From Colias croceus (lineage: Eukaryota; Arthropoda; Insecta; Lepidoptera; Pieridae), in assembly GCF_905220415.1 (NCBI RefSeq), contig NC_059546.1, positions 9,114,001 to 9,178,000 on the forward strand: DNA of 64,000 bases, in the 5' to 3' direction. This document shows, piece by piece, positions 1 to 12,946 of this stretch (position 1 is its first letter; every line of letters begins with the position of its first letter). Made by a program: the position numbers and the translations under genes. The notes below the pieces were generated by a model. It had not been told where the DNA came from and did not search any database. It saw only the letters and a list, made by a program, of their open reading frames with translations.

Positions 1-1803
1 TCTACATTTGTGTTATTCGACATTCATTCCGTTTGGAAACGACACTTTTGTGTACATATTTGTATTATAACTTTTGTATTCGTGTAAATATGTTGTCTTT
101 TGTTTTTTTGAAATTCCGCGGTTATTATTGTGACGTATTCTTTTTTTTAGTTGTAAATTTGAACGCAGTTTCAACGATGCAATATCTATTCGATACCGCA
201 AGGAGCCTTCAAAAGTCTGTATATTTATTTTGTAAATATGTAATTTCGATAACAATTAATGCTAGACAACGAGCGAGCCGTTGCATAGAACAGCCGTTTG
301 GACTTCTGCGCACACTAGCAGTTACGTAAACGACTTAGGAACATTGCATGATGGCAACACTCGATATTCGAACATTTGCTAACCTAAACACCTTTTTTCT
401 ATCATTTTTACTATATACATTAATAAATAAGACACACAATTTGAATCAATTTATTATATAATTAATTTACAAAACTATAAATTTTGATTTTGCTTTGCCT
501 CAAACGATATATTGTATCTAAGTGTTGCCATCGTGACATTAAGCGATGCATTGGCAGTAAACACGTTTGGCACAACATGTCTACATCGGTTTGAAGCAAT
601 CACGACCTTGCACTAGCCTCGAATAAGGTGTATCTAACAGACATTCCACAGGCCCTATCGAATTAGCTCAATACAAAAGACTGTATGAGACTTTAACAAA
701 GAGAAATATCATAATAATGAGAAAAAAAAAAAATATTTTCTGAAGCACCTTAACGACTTTACAAAACGTGTTTTATGGTGATTTAATGATAAGATCGCAA
801 TGTTTAACTCACTAGTATGTAAGGACAAATGCTTTACGTCACTGTGATAGACAATACAAATATAGCTGAGAGAACACCATAGGCGTTTATGGGAAATTTA
901 TTAAATCGTCTTATGAGAAATGGAATGTAACGTACCTTACTCTCAGTTGTAATGCTGACGGTACTCTATTTTGTGGCATCTTTTGTACTTGGATTTTAGA
1001 ATGTTTTTTCTCATCGCGAGTCGGTATCTGGCCGCGCCCTTTCTCATGTTTTTTACCAAAGTTTCTACCAGTATTTATAGATTTTAATATCGTAAAATTT
1101 AACCTCATGAATCGTGTTCATCTAATTTTGAGCGGAGTTAAAATGTCAAAAGCGAATTGTCTCGATAAAAAAAAGTGGATTCGCGCTATTTTTTAAATGT
1201 TTTATTCTGATGTTGGCAACGTAGCGTACCGTCAGTAAATAAAGAAAAAAAGTACAAATCGTATGTGCAGAAGTTTCGCGGCTCGAGTGAGTTGAGCGGT
1301 GAGGGTGCGTGTGCGTGTGTGCGTGACTGTGCTGCGTGTGTGTGTGTGCGGCCCGCGTCTCGCTGCTCTGTTTGTTGACACATTATGTATATTTGAATGA
1401 ATCAAATTATAAGAGAATATGAATTTTATTTTGAGTTTTATTTTGATTATTATTACCCCTACATTTGTAATTTTTCTTTACCTTCATTGAAGCAAAACAT
1501 ATGGTAGGATGGTTGCTTTATTTTTCCAGATGTAGTGACAGTGCAGTGATATAACTGTATTTATTTTCTTGTATACACAATCTATTCAAGAAGAAAGTTA
1601 ATATAACCAGAACGCTTCAATTAAATAATTTAAAGAGAATAAATTAATGCAATCCAAATATTATAATTCTTATGAAATGTGGGCTATATGCCATCATATT
1701 GGTAAAAGTCAAATTTTGTAACATACTCTACAATACTCACTAATTAGTATCAATAAAACAACCAAAGCAGCTAAAACTAAAATCTATTTACACAATATCT
1801 AAA
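1..1803. other. intergenic sequence, no gene recognised
   Basis: AT-rich DNA downstream of the mRpS24 stop codon. Short open frames occur on both strands but none has a protein-like composition or convincing splice structure. A GT-rich, GC-richer patch lies at about 1296-1352 and could be a simple repeat or an unseen promoter or first exon. Confidence 0.5.
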
Positions 1804-3260
1804 TTATATATATTTAAATACGACATCCTTAAAGCTGTCCACGGTCTGAATCTCCAATGTGACAGGGCATTGCAACCAATTTGCCATGAGCTCTTCTGAG
1901 TAACCCAACAGGAAGTACATTTTGGTTGGAGACACGGCTCTTCTTATGATGGCCGCTACGCGAATGTGGTTGAACTGCCTTTTAATGATTATCTGAAAAT
2001 AATATAATGTCTTGTTAATATTGAAATAAGACAACTTGTACATTACTAACGATAAAACTATTTGACATTGATTTTCATTGTTTCCACTAAAGAACTACCT
2101 ATATAAAGAAGTTTGGAAACTCGTCTCATAATTTCATTTATTTTTAAGTTACCAATGAGACCACAATCAGTAGCCTCTGTTAACAAATTATTTCAATATA
2201 TTATCACTACATAGTATAAAACAAAGTCGCTTTCTCTGTCCCTATGTCCCTTTGTATGTTTAAATCTTTAAAACTATGCAATGGATTTTGATGCGGTTTT
2301 TTTACTAGATAGGGCGATTCAAGAGGAAGGTTTTAGTATATAATTTATTAGATTTTAGACAAAGCGGGCGAAGCCACCGGCTGTAAGCTAGTATCTAATA
2401 ATACTTACTTCACTACAAACAAGGCCATGCCAAGTGCCATTCATAAATCTTCTGATGAATTCATCTTCCAAAGCTGTTTCTGACCGACGAATACCATCCT
2501 TCAAGCTTGCTGAAAAATTGCAGTTCATAGGTAAGTTTGAATTAAATTTGAATGAATATGGGTAAAAAGAAAACCAACAAAACTTTGTCGATACCTGTGG
2601 CATAGTAACATAATACGGAATACATACAAAAAAGTGTCCTTTCTTAACTTACAATCTTTTACAAGTCTAATAACATTTTATATTTCATAGAGGAGAAACA
2701 ATTAGCTAGATCATGTATGACGTAATATTAAATATTTGAACCTTCATGTAAAGCAAATTAAAAAATATATATTTAATCATTTATTGCAATGAAGATAATT
2801 TACAGTAAATAAATTAATGACTTACAAGTATTCCATGAATTCCATGTCTTTCTGTGAGCAATATAATGAGGTGGGTTTGCCATTTCATAAGTGAGTGGTC
2901 TGTCTCGTTTCTTTGTAATTCTGTACTTTCCCGAAACAACGCGACATAGTGCTGATGAAGTGTGGAACTGTGACGCTAATATTGGTGACTTTTGGACTAT
3001 ACATGATGCATTCTGAAATAAAATGTATATTTAGAAGGAACGGCATACGAGGTTGTATATGGCGCATGGTCGTCAGTCTGTTTAAAATTAATTAAATATA
3101 AGGCGAGCAACATAAGTTATTTCAATACTGAGTGAAGGATATAAGTAAAAACACAAACAAAAACAACAATTGCTCTTATTAAATATTTGATAAGACTTAT
3201 CCAATCTAATTAGTTAAATTTGAAACTCACTTGCACCAATTTTATAATAGAGGAATTCAT
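1804..3260 (-). CDS. mRpS24: mitochondrial ribosomal protein S24 (uS3m family, small subunit)
   Basis: Nuclear-encoded protein of the mitochondrial small ribosomal subunit. Four exons on the minus strand: 3260-3231, 3012-2826, 2509-2409 and 1992-1804. They join to 507 bases, 168 residues plus stop, close to the human protein length (167). Recognised from memory of MRPS24: the segment LTYEMANPPHYIAHRK matches the mammalian VTYEEAHAPHYIAHRK. Downstream are EDEFIRRFMNGTW, SPTKMYFLLGYSEELM and a C-terminus ending VFKYI, all colinear with the family. The first exon gives only ten residues (MNSSIIKLVQ) and starts a basic, Ser/Thr-rich presequence, as expected for mitochondrial import. All borders are GT-AG and phases agree. 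The second intron from the 3' end contains a SINE-like repeat. The start ATG lies 526 bases from the divergent LDLa gene. Confidence 0.93.
2205..2396. repeat. SINE-like short retroposon in mRpS24 intron 3
   Basis: A segment running from TAGTATAAAACAAAG to GGCGAAGCCACCGGCTGTAAGCTAGT. The GGGCGAAGCC and AAGCTAGT end motifs recur in several other places in this window (32.4, 38.2, 50.0 and 62.3 kb), which identifies it as a member of the same short interspersed group. Confidence 0.6.
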
Positions 3261-3786
3261 AGTTTATAACACAAAATAAATATTTAGAACATAACCTGAC
3301 TCGCTTGATCTTCCGAAAATGACAGTTTTGCAATATGTCATTTCCTGACATTGACATTTGACAATTTATGACATTAAAAACAGTAGTGACAGTTACGGAC
3401 ATCACGGCATCAAGTCTTTTTGGAAATTTAAATGCAGGGCAATCGCATGTGCGTTTTGACTCCACACGATATTAATAAATAATAAGAACCAAAATGAATA
3501 TCTGCAAACATGATCAAAAGCAATACATGTCACAGTAGGACAATTAAGCGTACCTAGTTATTTTTAAATAAATATAAAATAACTTATGTAACTCTACAGA
3601 ATATCCTTATTCTTCTTATTTCATTTGAAAAGCAATAAAATTTATCAAACACACTTCGAGAACTACTAAATGGTATTTCAATTAAAATAAAAGCCAATAA
3701 AAAGTTTTAAGTAGCTGAATGCCGTAAACATTAAAAAAAGTGTTTTATTTTAACAACATTAGCAGATTTCGCAGATTGTTAGCAAA
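3261..3786. promoter_or_regulatory. shared upstream region of two divergent genes
   Basis: A 526-base interval between the start codons of mRpS24 (minus) and the LDLa mosaic gene (plus). It must hold both promoters. No clear TATA box is positioned for either start. The short segment before 3787 is AT-rich with an Inr-like CAGATTG. Confidence 0.4.
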
Positions 3787-6700
3787 ATGAAATTATGGAT
3801 CGCATTAACAGTTATTTTATGTACGATGTTTATGAGTGAAGGTAAGCTCAAGGAATTTCTCTGAAACTACTTTATGCTATATCTTTTAACTATATTGGAG
3901 TAACAATATTATATAAATTTATCAATATTCAGCCGAGGATATTTCCGAGACAGAAAAACCTCGCAGTGCCGCTGTCGAAGATATATTGAAAAAAATCAAT
4001 AAGATATCTTCCGAATCAATGAGCAATGCTGACAAAAATGATAACGAAAATATGTTGCGTTCGATAGAAATAAAGTTGAGAAAGGCAGCCCAACCATTGG
4101 GTAAAAAGGGAGAAAAATATGTAAATTTAATTATGCGTGGCTTAAGATCTGGAACTACAAGTAAGGGGCCTGTTAGTTTATACAATTTAAACACTACCCC
4201 TCCAGTTATATCAAACGTTGGTAAGTACAAAACTAATTTTAATAAAAGTCCATCCAATAAATGTTTAATAAATAAATATATTTATATATTCAAGCTCAAA
4301 ACAAAAATGACCTACGAATATCGCGCAATGCCATGATAGATTTCATTATGCAGAAAATTAATAGAATATCTCAAGAATCTCTAAATAACGTAACAAGTAA
4401 AGACGAGAAGGAAAAGATATTAAAATCAATAGAAAATAAACTAAGAAACGTATCTCTCCCATTGGGAGAAAAGGGAAGTAAATTAATTAATTTAATTATG
4501 AAAGGACTTCGAACTAAAAATACAGAAAATTTAAAAGACGAAGACTCAAAATCTGAAGACAAAAGGAGGTCAGGTAAGTACGATACTGGAATAAAATTGC
4601 GCGATTTTTATACCCTGTATCAACGCATTAGTATTAATAATAAGTTAATATGAAAAAAAAACATAAAAAAACAGTCATTACTTTATAAATCATTCCTTAC
4701 TTATTATAAAGTGTATAAGTAAAGAAATTACTATGGATTAAATTGAGTAACATTGTAAAATCAAAATTAATTTATGAAATATTTGAAACTTACAAAAAAT
4801 ATCCACTGATGATGTTTGATACACTCAAAAAAGTACACCTAAGAAACAATAGACTGAATATCTAAAATTTCCAAACAGCTCATGTTCAGAAACAAGACAG
4901 CCCTGACAACTCACGAAATGCAATGACTGAATTTATATTGGAGAAAATCTATCAAATATCAATGGAATCACAGAATACCAATGATCAACAAAAACGCTTG
5001 AGTTCGGTTGAAGACAATTTACGTAAAGCGGCAGAACCACTCGGAGAAAAGGGTTTAAAATATGTCAACTTAATAATGAGAGCAATACATTCCACTAATA
5101 AAAACATCAGTTCACAAAATGACAATTCTTTGTCTGCTGAAATTAACGAAGTAGTAGATGATGCCTTTAAACTAAATTATAACGTTATTAAAATTAATGA
5201 AGGTAATGAACGGCTTAAAAAGCAGGCAATTGAAAACATAGCGAGAGCAATAGAAAAAGTTATGAAGAAATATTCAGCTAATCAGTACGATGAAATTATT
5301 GAAAATATCAAATTGAAAACATTTGATTATATGAAGCGGAATGATATCCTAAAAAATAACAATGATATTAAATTAATAAGTGATCTAATAGTTGATAGTA
5401 TAAACCTAGCTGGAAAAAGAATAATGAAACAAAGAAGCGCAAATGAAAACGCTACAAATTATCCTGTTATAGATGTAGATGCCGACTTTCTAGCTCCATA
5501 CAATAATGAAATATCCAGTCAAACAAAATTATTATGCAAAAGTGCAGTCGAAAGGACTTGCGCTAATATTAGAAACATGAATATGCTAAAATGTGTGTAT
5601 ATGGAAGAACGCATACCACTTCATAAGCTTTGTGATGGAAAATATGATTGTTCAGATAGATCTGATGAAAAGCATTGTGCCCAACAAGGTTTGTAGTTTA
5701 ATTTTTTATACAAAAAAAATAACTACAATATAATAATGTAATTAAATTTTATTTTCAGCCACGGAAAGAGTTCATTATGCCCACAGCGTTCTAATCGCAT
5801 TAGATATTTTCTTAGAAAACGATTGTTTGATGACTGATATTAATGAAAAGATCCTTTCAAAACAGAATTTAATTTTGCGGGACGTACTTAGAGCACAGTT
5901 GAATTTTATTGATAAATACAAACTCGAGAGTGCAGCCGTTACCGACACTGATAGCAAACTATCTAATAATATGATCCGATCTCCCATTAAAGAAATAACT
6001 GACGTTATTGATACATTAACAAAGGCTCTGGACAAAGCCTTATGTTCTCGAAATGAAATAAAAAATGATCACAACCTACGTCGATATAATGAAATATTTG
6101 ATGAAGATGTAGACGTACCACAAAAGATAAAAGAGAAATGGGCCCCTGAAGCTTGCTCTTGCAAAGAGAAATCTTGTTCAAACTGTACCGATTACTGTCA
6201 AAGAATCTGCTGGCATAAAAATAGTCTCACTCATTGGAATTGTGACTCAGTAAATGAAACATCAATGATATCTTTGAATGTCCTTTGCGATGGCAAATAT
6301 GACTGCTATGATGAATCTGATGAAAAGGATTGCTTCTCAGGTTGTAAATATGAAAACCATAAAAGTAGATTTGTTTTTATTGAAAACAGTTTTTGAAATA
6401 CATTTTTTTTTTCAGATAACGTCCATGGTAAATTTGAGGCTCATAAAATTTTCAGTGAAATAACAGACTCGTTGAAATTGAAAGCTTCCAAAGATTACAA
6501 AACAGAAAAAAATAAGGTGTTATCTCTTGTTAACACGCTATCCAATCTTGAAAAGTTGAGTTTGAATTCAAATCCGAATCCAACATCCATAAAAGAATAC
6601 AGAGACCAATCTTTTGAACTGCTAGATGCAATATATTCAGGTTTTATTAAGCACACGACATATGCTTACGAGGCAGAAGACGTGTACATTTTTCTTTTAT

Positions 6701-7631
6701 CAGTGAACCAGCAACTGGGAGCTATACTCAAACGCATTGGTACCGGTAATAAGAAAATTATGTCCGACAGTTGCTTCTGTAGAAATGGCAAATGCGCAGC
6801 AACTTTTTGCACGAGGCGATGTCAGAAAGCATGCGTAATTGAACCAAAGCTAACACGATACTTTTGTGAGAATAATAATAAATCTATAGATATTGAGAAC
6901 ATTTGCGATGGAAAACCTGACTGTCCCCAAGAGGACGATGAGAGACAGTGTAGGAGAGGTAAAAAATCATTAATTAATTATCACCTTCTAAGTTATATTG
7001 TTTTTTTACAGTTTCAAACACTTTATCGTTTTTGTTTTTACTCTCCTCATGAAATACAGGTTGATTACTGTAAAATTAACTTTGGAGTATATTTTCATGG
7101 TAGAGCAAACGAGTAATTCCTTCTAATTAACTTATTTACACAATGGATTGTAGAAATTTGTCGGAGCCACCATATAACAGTACTACAGCATAAAGTACAA
7201 GAAGTTGGTTTAAAACAAAAGGGAACTGCAATGGGCGAGCTGCTGTCTACTTGGAAAACAAAGGTTTGGATAAATACGTTTTTCTTGTTAGCTAATAAAA
7301 CTGTGGAAAAATTTTAAAAAATCATTTTGTATTATAAATCTTCGTTCAACCTAATCTTCATTTTCCCTCCATTCGAACTATAATATCTAAATGCAAAAAC
7401 TTTTAATGATTCCAAAATCCATAGGTTCTTGCAGCACTTAAAGTTGCTGAAAAAACTGGAAGGCCGTCACGAAGAACATTGAAAGATTTGGTTAAAGAGA
7501 TACTACAAGACTTAGTGCTAACATACGGTTCCGTTGAGGAATACAGGCGAAGAAACAACAACTATGCTGTGCAAGAATTTACGGACATCGCTGAAACTAT
7601 CTTAGATACTTTGCGATCGTGTGACAAATAA
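3787..7631 (+). CDS. secreted mosaic protein: three tandem helical repeats plus three LDL-receptor class A modules
   Basis: Unrecognised overall. Eight exons: 3787-3841, 3933-4220, 4295-4573, 4879-5688, 5759-6340, 6416-6958, 7154-7263 and 7425-7631 (957 residues). Exon 1 is a signal peptide (MKLWIALTVILCTMFMSE). Exons 2, 3 and the start of 4 each carry one copy of a repeat of about 60 residues with the core PLGxKGxKxxNLIMRxL, after KIxxISxES and SIExxLR. Helix-rich stretches then alternate with LDLa modules that end DGKYDCSDRSDEKHC, DGKYDCYDESDEKDC and DGKPDCPQEDDERQC. The first two keep the calcium acidic residues and the third has lost one. Cysteine clusters (CSCKEKSCSNC, CFCRNGKCAATFC) precede LDLa 2 and 3. 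Every intron but the last is phase 1, typical of shuffled extracellular modules. An AATAAA overlaps the stop. The role is unknown; LDLa modules usually bind ligands through calcium, and in modular proteases they precede a protease domain. Confidence 0.8.
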
Positions 7632-7823
7632 AATACATTAATATAATCCTATTGAATTCATTTCACTATACACACACATAACAAAACTGCTGCTTACGAA
7701 ACTATTTTTTCCGGTGATTCAAATTTTAAGGATGTTTAATGTTTATAATATTTCGGCAAGTATGCATTCTTTTTACTTCACAAAATTACATCATATTGGT
7801 ATAATAATATGTACTGACCGGTT

Positions 7824-7830
7824 TATAAAA
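7824..7830 (+). promoter_or_regulatory. TATA box candidate for the protease homologue
   Basis: TATAAAA lies about 30 bases before an Inr-like ATCAATGAG and in the 230-base gap after the LDLa gene. It supports an independent transcript for the downstream protease homologue. Confidence 0.45.
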
Positions 7831-7866
7831 TAAATACTGTTAAAAGAAGGATCAATGAGTGGTAAA

Positions 7867-8736
7867 ATGTAATGGCTTCAAATACATATTCAGATATAAA
7901 TTTGTGCTCCTGGTTACCCTTAATATTGACGTAATTATTTCAGGTATCATAAAATATTTATTTTGTTCGGAACTTACTACATTGCTTACGTTCTAACAGC
8001 ATCGTTTTCTTGGTTAAAAGACGATTTATCGTATGACTACATTGTCGGAATATCGGTACATGACCAGCCAATATGCACTGGAGCTATCATTACCATGTAC
8101 ACTGTTATTACTTCCGCAAACCCCTTGGACAAATATTTGAAAAGTGAAGGAAAAATGAGAATTCACACCGTAGGCTATAAACATGATCATTCAACTTCTC
8201 AACGCGTATACGCAATTTACGGAGACCAAGCGTATAGGAAGAAGCAGTGGGTGCAGATTGGCTACAATCAAACGCATACCACTGTACACGACCTCGTACT
8301 CATAAGACTGAAAAGACCTATATATGCGTCTAAAAATTCTAGAGGGCCCAGATACGCAAATTTGCCGTTCCGAAACTCTATATTTAACGCGCCGTTGCAA
8401 GCCACGGGATGGGCGGTTGCCGGTTTTGGTTATGTCGATAAAGAGCACGTTCAAAATAATTCACGTCTAGAAGTAACAACACTGTCAGGTAATTTGGTCG
8501 ACTGCGATGAATGGATGCCCCGTGAATGGGGCCATTTTATATGTGTAACTGACGACGATGATTTGCGACGTATTCCCTCTGGCGGTCCTCTTATATTAGA
8601 TAAAAAAGCACCAATTATATACGGCATCGCCAGCTTTTCTTTGAAGAAGGGAAACGAGACTATCCTTGTTTTTACCAACTTGAAAAAATATCGGAATGGA
8701 TTAACGGGATATACGCCTAATAGTACAAAATTGTGA
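7867..8736 (+). CDS. secreted catalytically dead trypsin-like serine protease homologue
   Basis: S1-family fold without proteolytic competence. The main exon is 7944-8736, preceded by a good acceptor (TTATTTCAG). There is no in-frame ATG at its 5' end. The simplest start is a codon split by an intron: AT at 7867-7868, then G at 7944, giving MYHKIFILF and a signal-peptide-like YYIAYVLTASFS, 264 residues in all. The fold is recognised from IVGISV, VITSANP, HDLVLIRLKRP, WAVAGFGYV and PSGGPLIL. The catalytic His position is Asn (about residue 60), Asp is kept (about 117) and Ser is kept (about 213), but the GD before it is IP. No Arg precedes IVGI, so the usual zymogen cleavage site is missing. 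Only three cysteines remain. Three N-glycosylation sequons are present. It lies 235 bases after the LDLa mosaic gene in the same orientation. The split start is an inference. Confidence 0.75.
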
Positions 8737-9317
8737 CTAATGATGATAAAATAATGTTTACTGCCGTGTTATTAATTATATATCTACTTACTATAATCCC
8801 ATGAAATAAATAATATTTACAACGAAAAACGCAAACTTTGTTCATGATTGGAACGACCTATTCATGCATTGAATAAAATCTTCGGTCTTTTATTACTTTA
8901 GCTACATACCTAAGTATTACTTAATTTAATACAGTGATTATAAAAGTGCATATGATATGACTTAGGTTAATGTACAATTTATTTATTTTCCTATTCTAAT
9001 TACTGGTAATTGGTAAACGAACCAAATATACATAATAATTTGTATGATCTATCAATAAAAATTGTAACCCCCTTACTTGCTAGAAAAATACTGACAACTG
9101 GCATTCCCATTTTCTTTAAAAAGGAATGAATCCCTTACGCCGTCACCTGCAGCTTAATGAGCGCACGGAAATATCTATATATTTCCGCTAATTTCAGGTG
9201 AATCGATTAAAATTATCAATTTAACATTATAGTATTATCTGTGTAATGAGTCATGTGGTGTACTTAAATGTTACAACAGTGGTTCAGCTATCAGTTGGTT
9301 CACAAACGTTACACAGA
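8737..9317. other. intergenic sequence and upstream region of the DM9 gene
   Basis: AT-rich, with poly(A) signals just after the protease homologue (ATGAAATAAATAA near 8801). A TCAGTTGG Inr-like motif at about 9291 lies close to the DM9 start codon. No other gene is seen. Confidence 0.45.
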
Positions 9318-12300
9318 ATGGCAGGTGAGTCTGATGAATTATATTGATAACGTATCATACTAGAACTTACCATACACTCAAAGCAATGGCCTGATTTTAA
9401 TTGCCTTAGAGTTTTGTGACAGATCTTCTTTAGATAAAAGTATTTAAAAAGTAAATTAAATAATATTATTAGGTACTTACCTTTTTATGTGTTTTAATGC
9501 GAGTTTTTTGTTGTACTTAAAATATACAGTAAATTGTAAGATAGTGTAGGTATATTTTTTATCAGTTTTACAGAGAACTTTTAATAGATATAAATAACAT
9601 ATTTCATGCGATGCATGCATGAAAATCTTGTTTTCAGTAAAGCCTTACGTCAATATGTCAATTTTCTCTTTATTTATTGTGCAATATATGCACAGGTATT
9701 ATTGTTTACGTGGTACATAGCATTATACAAATATACGTCCTATTTTAATGAAACATTGTTTAAATTCCTGTAAATGTTCATGAACACTGGCGAGGACAAA
9801 ATGCTCACGCGCAAATATCGATCTTTTTGTTCTAGAACTTCTGTTAACAGAGTCTTCGATAGAGTCCTCTTTAAATTATTTAACTAGTATTGTTAAATAT
9901 TGGACTTATAGTAAAACCATTTAAATGGGTTTAAAACAGTGAATGTAATAACAATGTAAATAGAACGTTTGAAATCTAAGATTTCTTCGCATTTATTTTA
10001 TTTATTGCTGTGAAATATTGGAAAATGCAACGATTAGGTATTACCTACTTTTATTCTCGATAGTCACGTCCTAATTTCAAAAAAGGTAAATTTGATAAAT
10101 CGTATCTACCTCTAATGCACTGTAGGTAGATAACTATAGATATAAATGAATTTTCAAGGAAAAGATTATTCCTTCATGAAAAATTTCAAGAATTGTCTTT
10201 TTTATCAATTTGGTATTTATCGGTTTCATGTTAAAAATAACAATCAATTAAATAGATAAGGTTTATCAAGGAGCGGTCACTGTTCTTATCTTTTATCGTC
10301 TAAAAAAAAGTTTGTTTAGAATACGTGGAAAATAAAAAGGATATTAATTATACTCTGAGTAATTGATGACAAATAGCTTCTCAAACCAAAATTAGTAATA
10401 AAATCAATAGTTACTTATAAATATAATAAAAAAACGAATATTGTAATAAGCATTCAAAAATCCTTCTCAAATATTCGGTAACCAAATATTTTTGATACAG
10501 ACAGATATCACGGCTATGGGCGCCCCCCTCACGGTTACCCCCCTGGACCTCCCGGGTCGGGCCACCCTTTCCCTCCTTACCCCCAAGGTCCCAACGTAGT
10601 GTTTTACCCAGTGCACCCCGCATACTTCTACCCCCCTTACGCTCCCCCTCCACAAGTGGCTGACCCAGGAATCGAAGTGGCAATCGTTGATGACGGTCCT
10701 ACCATGCCCGGAGAAACCGTTGAATTGCCCTACAGTAAGTTTAAACTACCAACTGTGAACGTGATAGCCAATAGGACCGTTTCAATTTTTCCCGCTAAAT
10801 TTCAAGCGATCCTATTGGTCGATGGGTTAGCTATCCCTGTTTATCACGTTTCACGATTGGTAGAAAAAGGATGGTTTAGCATTGGCAAACAATCGTCCCT
10901 CTTTTGTGTTCGATTTCTTTAATAATTTCGGCATGTTGGATGATATAAAAAATCAGGTCAAGAGCTTTAAAGTTGTACGATTGTTAGTATATGTTGCAAA
11001 ATAAAGAGATGACACTAATATATTTTGCGATCGGGCAATAATAGTATTTTAATTTATAATTAAGTGAATGATTAAAATTGTGGTCAATTCAAAATTTTAC
11101 TGTAAATTGACTAATGAAACCAGTAATTTCGCATTAATAGATATTAGATAAATTTATTTCAAAACATATTGGCATCACGATTCATTTCATTGTTTCTCAT
11201 CATTTTTCTATTTATTCAATTACATAATTAAGCAATTTCTCAAATAAGAATCTGCAAGTGTTATCTCTTTTAGCTTTTAGTATTTGTCAGCCAATGTTGG
11301 GCCAATCCTCTCTATGGTTCCCATCCTTTATCCTGCCCAGGTCTTGTTATATTTCTGTTATGTGAATTTAAAACGAAAATTGTTCAAAAATATACAATTA
11401 AATGATGTCACCATACAGAGTTTTGGCCATTGCTTTTTGTTGTTTTGCAATACGTCCGAATATTTTACGATAATGATATCTATATGAAATATTTGATAAA
11501 TATTTATCTACGTGTTTCTACGAAATGATAGTGATTTTTGCTAAATCCTGCCTTTCGATTTAAATCATAAAGAATGTTGCAGCAAAAAAATCCGTAATGC
11601 TTGATAATAACTATGTAAAATGCAGAGTCGAGCAATTCGCAATAATAACATGTAATGCTTAATTTAGAAACTATTTTCATTATGACTTTTTAATAATACC
11701 ACTGTTAAGTTGGTTATTCCGATTTGTCTGAGCTGTCTTTAATTCAAATTTTCCATACCTAGTTTTGAACCAAATCCAAAAAAAAGCTTGCAAAAAATTG
11801 GATATTCAATCTCGGTATCCAAGATCTTATTTCAACATTACCATCTTTCACACCGTATCTGAATCTTCCAGGTACATACCGTTGGGTCCCAGCATGTTTG
11901 AGCCAGAGGAGCATCCCCATGGGAGCTCTACGAGTTGGCAATGACGCTGATGGGGAACCGATCTACGCTGGCAGAGCGCACCACAGCGGAGACCTGCTGC
12001 CCGCGAAGGTGATCCCGGCTAAGAACGTGGCATACGTCTGCTATGGAGGAGAGGAGGTTCTTGTAGACCAGTTTGAGGTTAGTTTCAAGCAACTATCGTA
12101 TCAAATAACAGTTACAAGTGCCTTTCAGATGCGATGTAATAATTTGGTATGAGCAAAGGCATAGATATCCTGCTAATAAATGCATATTAACGTAAAAGTA
12201 GCTCTGTGTGTCTTTCATACAAATCTCAGACATAGAAAATATATTATAACAAGACTCTCACAAAATATTCTAAAGCACACAGTTTACTTCCTATCTAAAC

Positions 12301-12946
12301 GTATTTCTCAAAAATCACTCTAAATTTCAGGTGCTAGTACCAGCCATGTTCTCCTGGCAGTTCGCGACAGGAGGCAGCGTCCCCCCCGGTGCTGTGGAGG
12401 CAGGAGTCACAGCTGACGGCGAGAAACTGTACTATGGCAGAGTTACACATGACGGTTGCACTACACCTGGCAAGGTAGGGTATTGCAATTGTATTAAATA
12501 CTTTGTGTGGAATTTTGAGGAAATTGTAAATGGCATAGCCGTGGTATTGAGATGGTAATGTAAAATGTAGAGTCAGTAATTTTCTCTAGTTTACGATACT
12601 GATCATAGGTATTATACCTCGTTAGTCTCGTAAATCAATTGAAAAATTAAAAGACACGAGAGCAATTATTACTGCATTTTAACAATTATTGCGTTAATTT
12701 AATCTATAAAATATACGAACTACCTATAAGGAAATCATATTACAAAAAAACGCCAGTTTTGTGATCGGAACAAAATCGATTTTCACATCTGTAGTTAACG
12801 AAATCGATTAGTAACAATATTAATTATATCACAATCCTAACCAATATGTTTAATTTCAGATCCAAGAAAGCCACGGTGTATGCTACTATCCCTTCGACGG
12901 CGAAGAAAGAAGCTCAGCTGAATATGAGGCTCTTGTTCTCATGTAA
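9318..12946 (+). CDS. DM9-repeat (DUF3421) protein with Pro/Gly/Tyr-rich N-terminus
   Basis: Five exons: 9318-9324 (ATG GCA G), 10501-10734, 11872-12077, 12331-12474 and 12860-12946, giving 225 residues. Phases agree at each border. The first 75 or so residues are rich in Pro, Gly, His and Tyr (RYHGYGRPPHGYPPGPPG; FYPPYAPPPQ). Two DM9 repeats follow. The first (about 82-152) has YRWVPA, DADGEPIYAGRAHHSGDLLP and KNVAYVCYGGEE. The second (about 153-225) has FSWQFATG, ADGEKLYYGRVTHDG and HGVCYYPFDGEE. DM9 proteins are cytosolic or secreted lectin-like molecules, and an oyster member binds mannose. No signal peptide is present, so this one is probably cytosolic. A poly(A) signal (AAATAAAC) lies near 13100. 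The sugar-binding role here is inferred from the family. Confidence 0.88.

Noticed and set aside
1186..1383. Minus-strand frame over a GT-rich tract
   Set aside because: The frame is made by the simple repeat and has no coding character.
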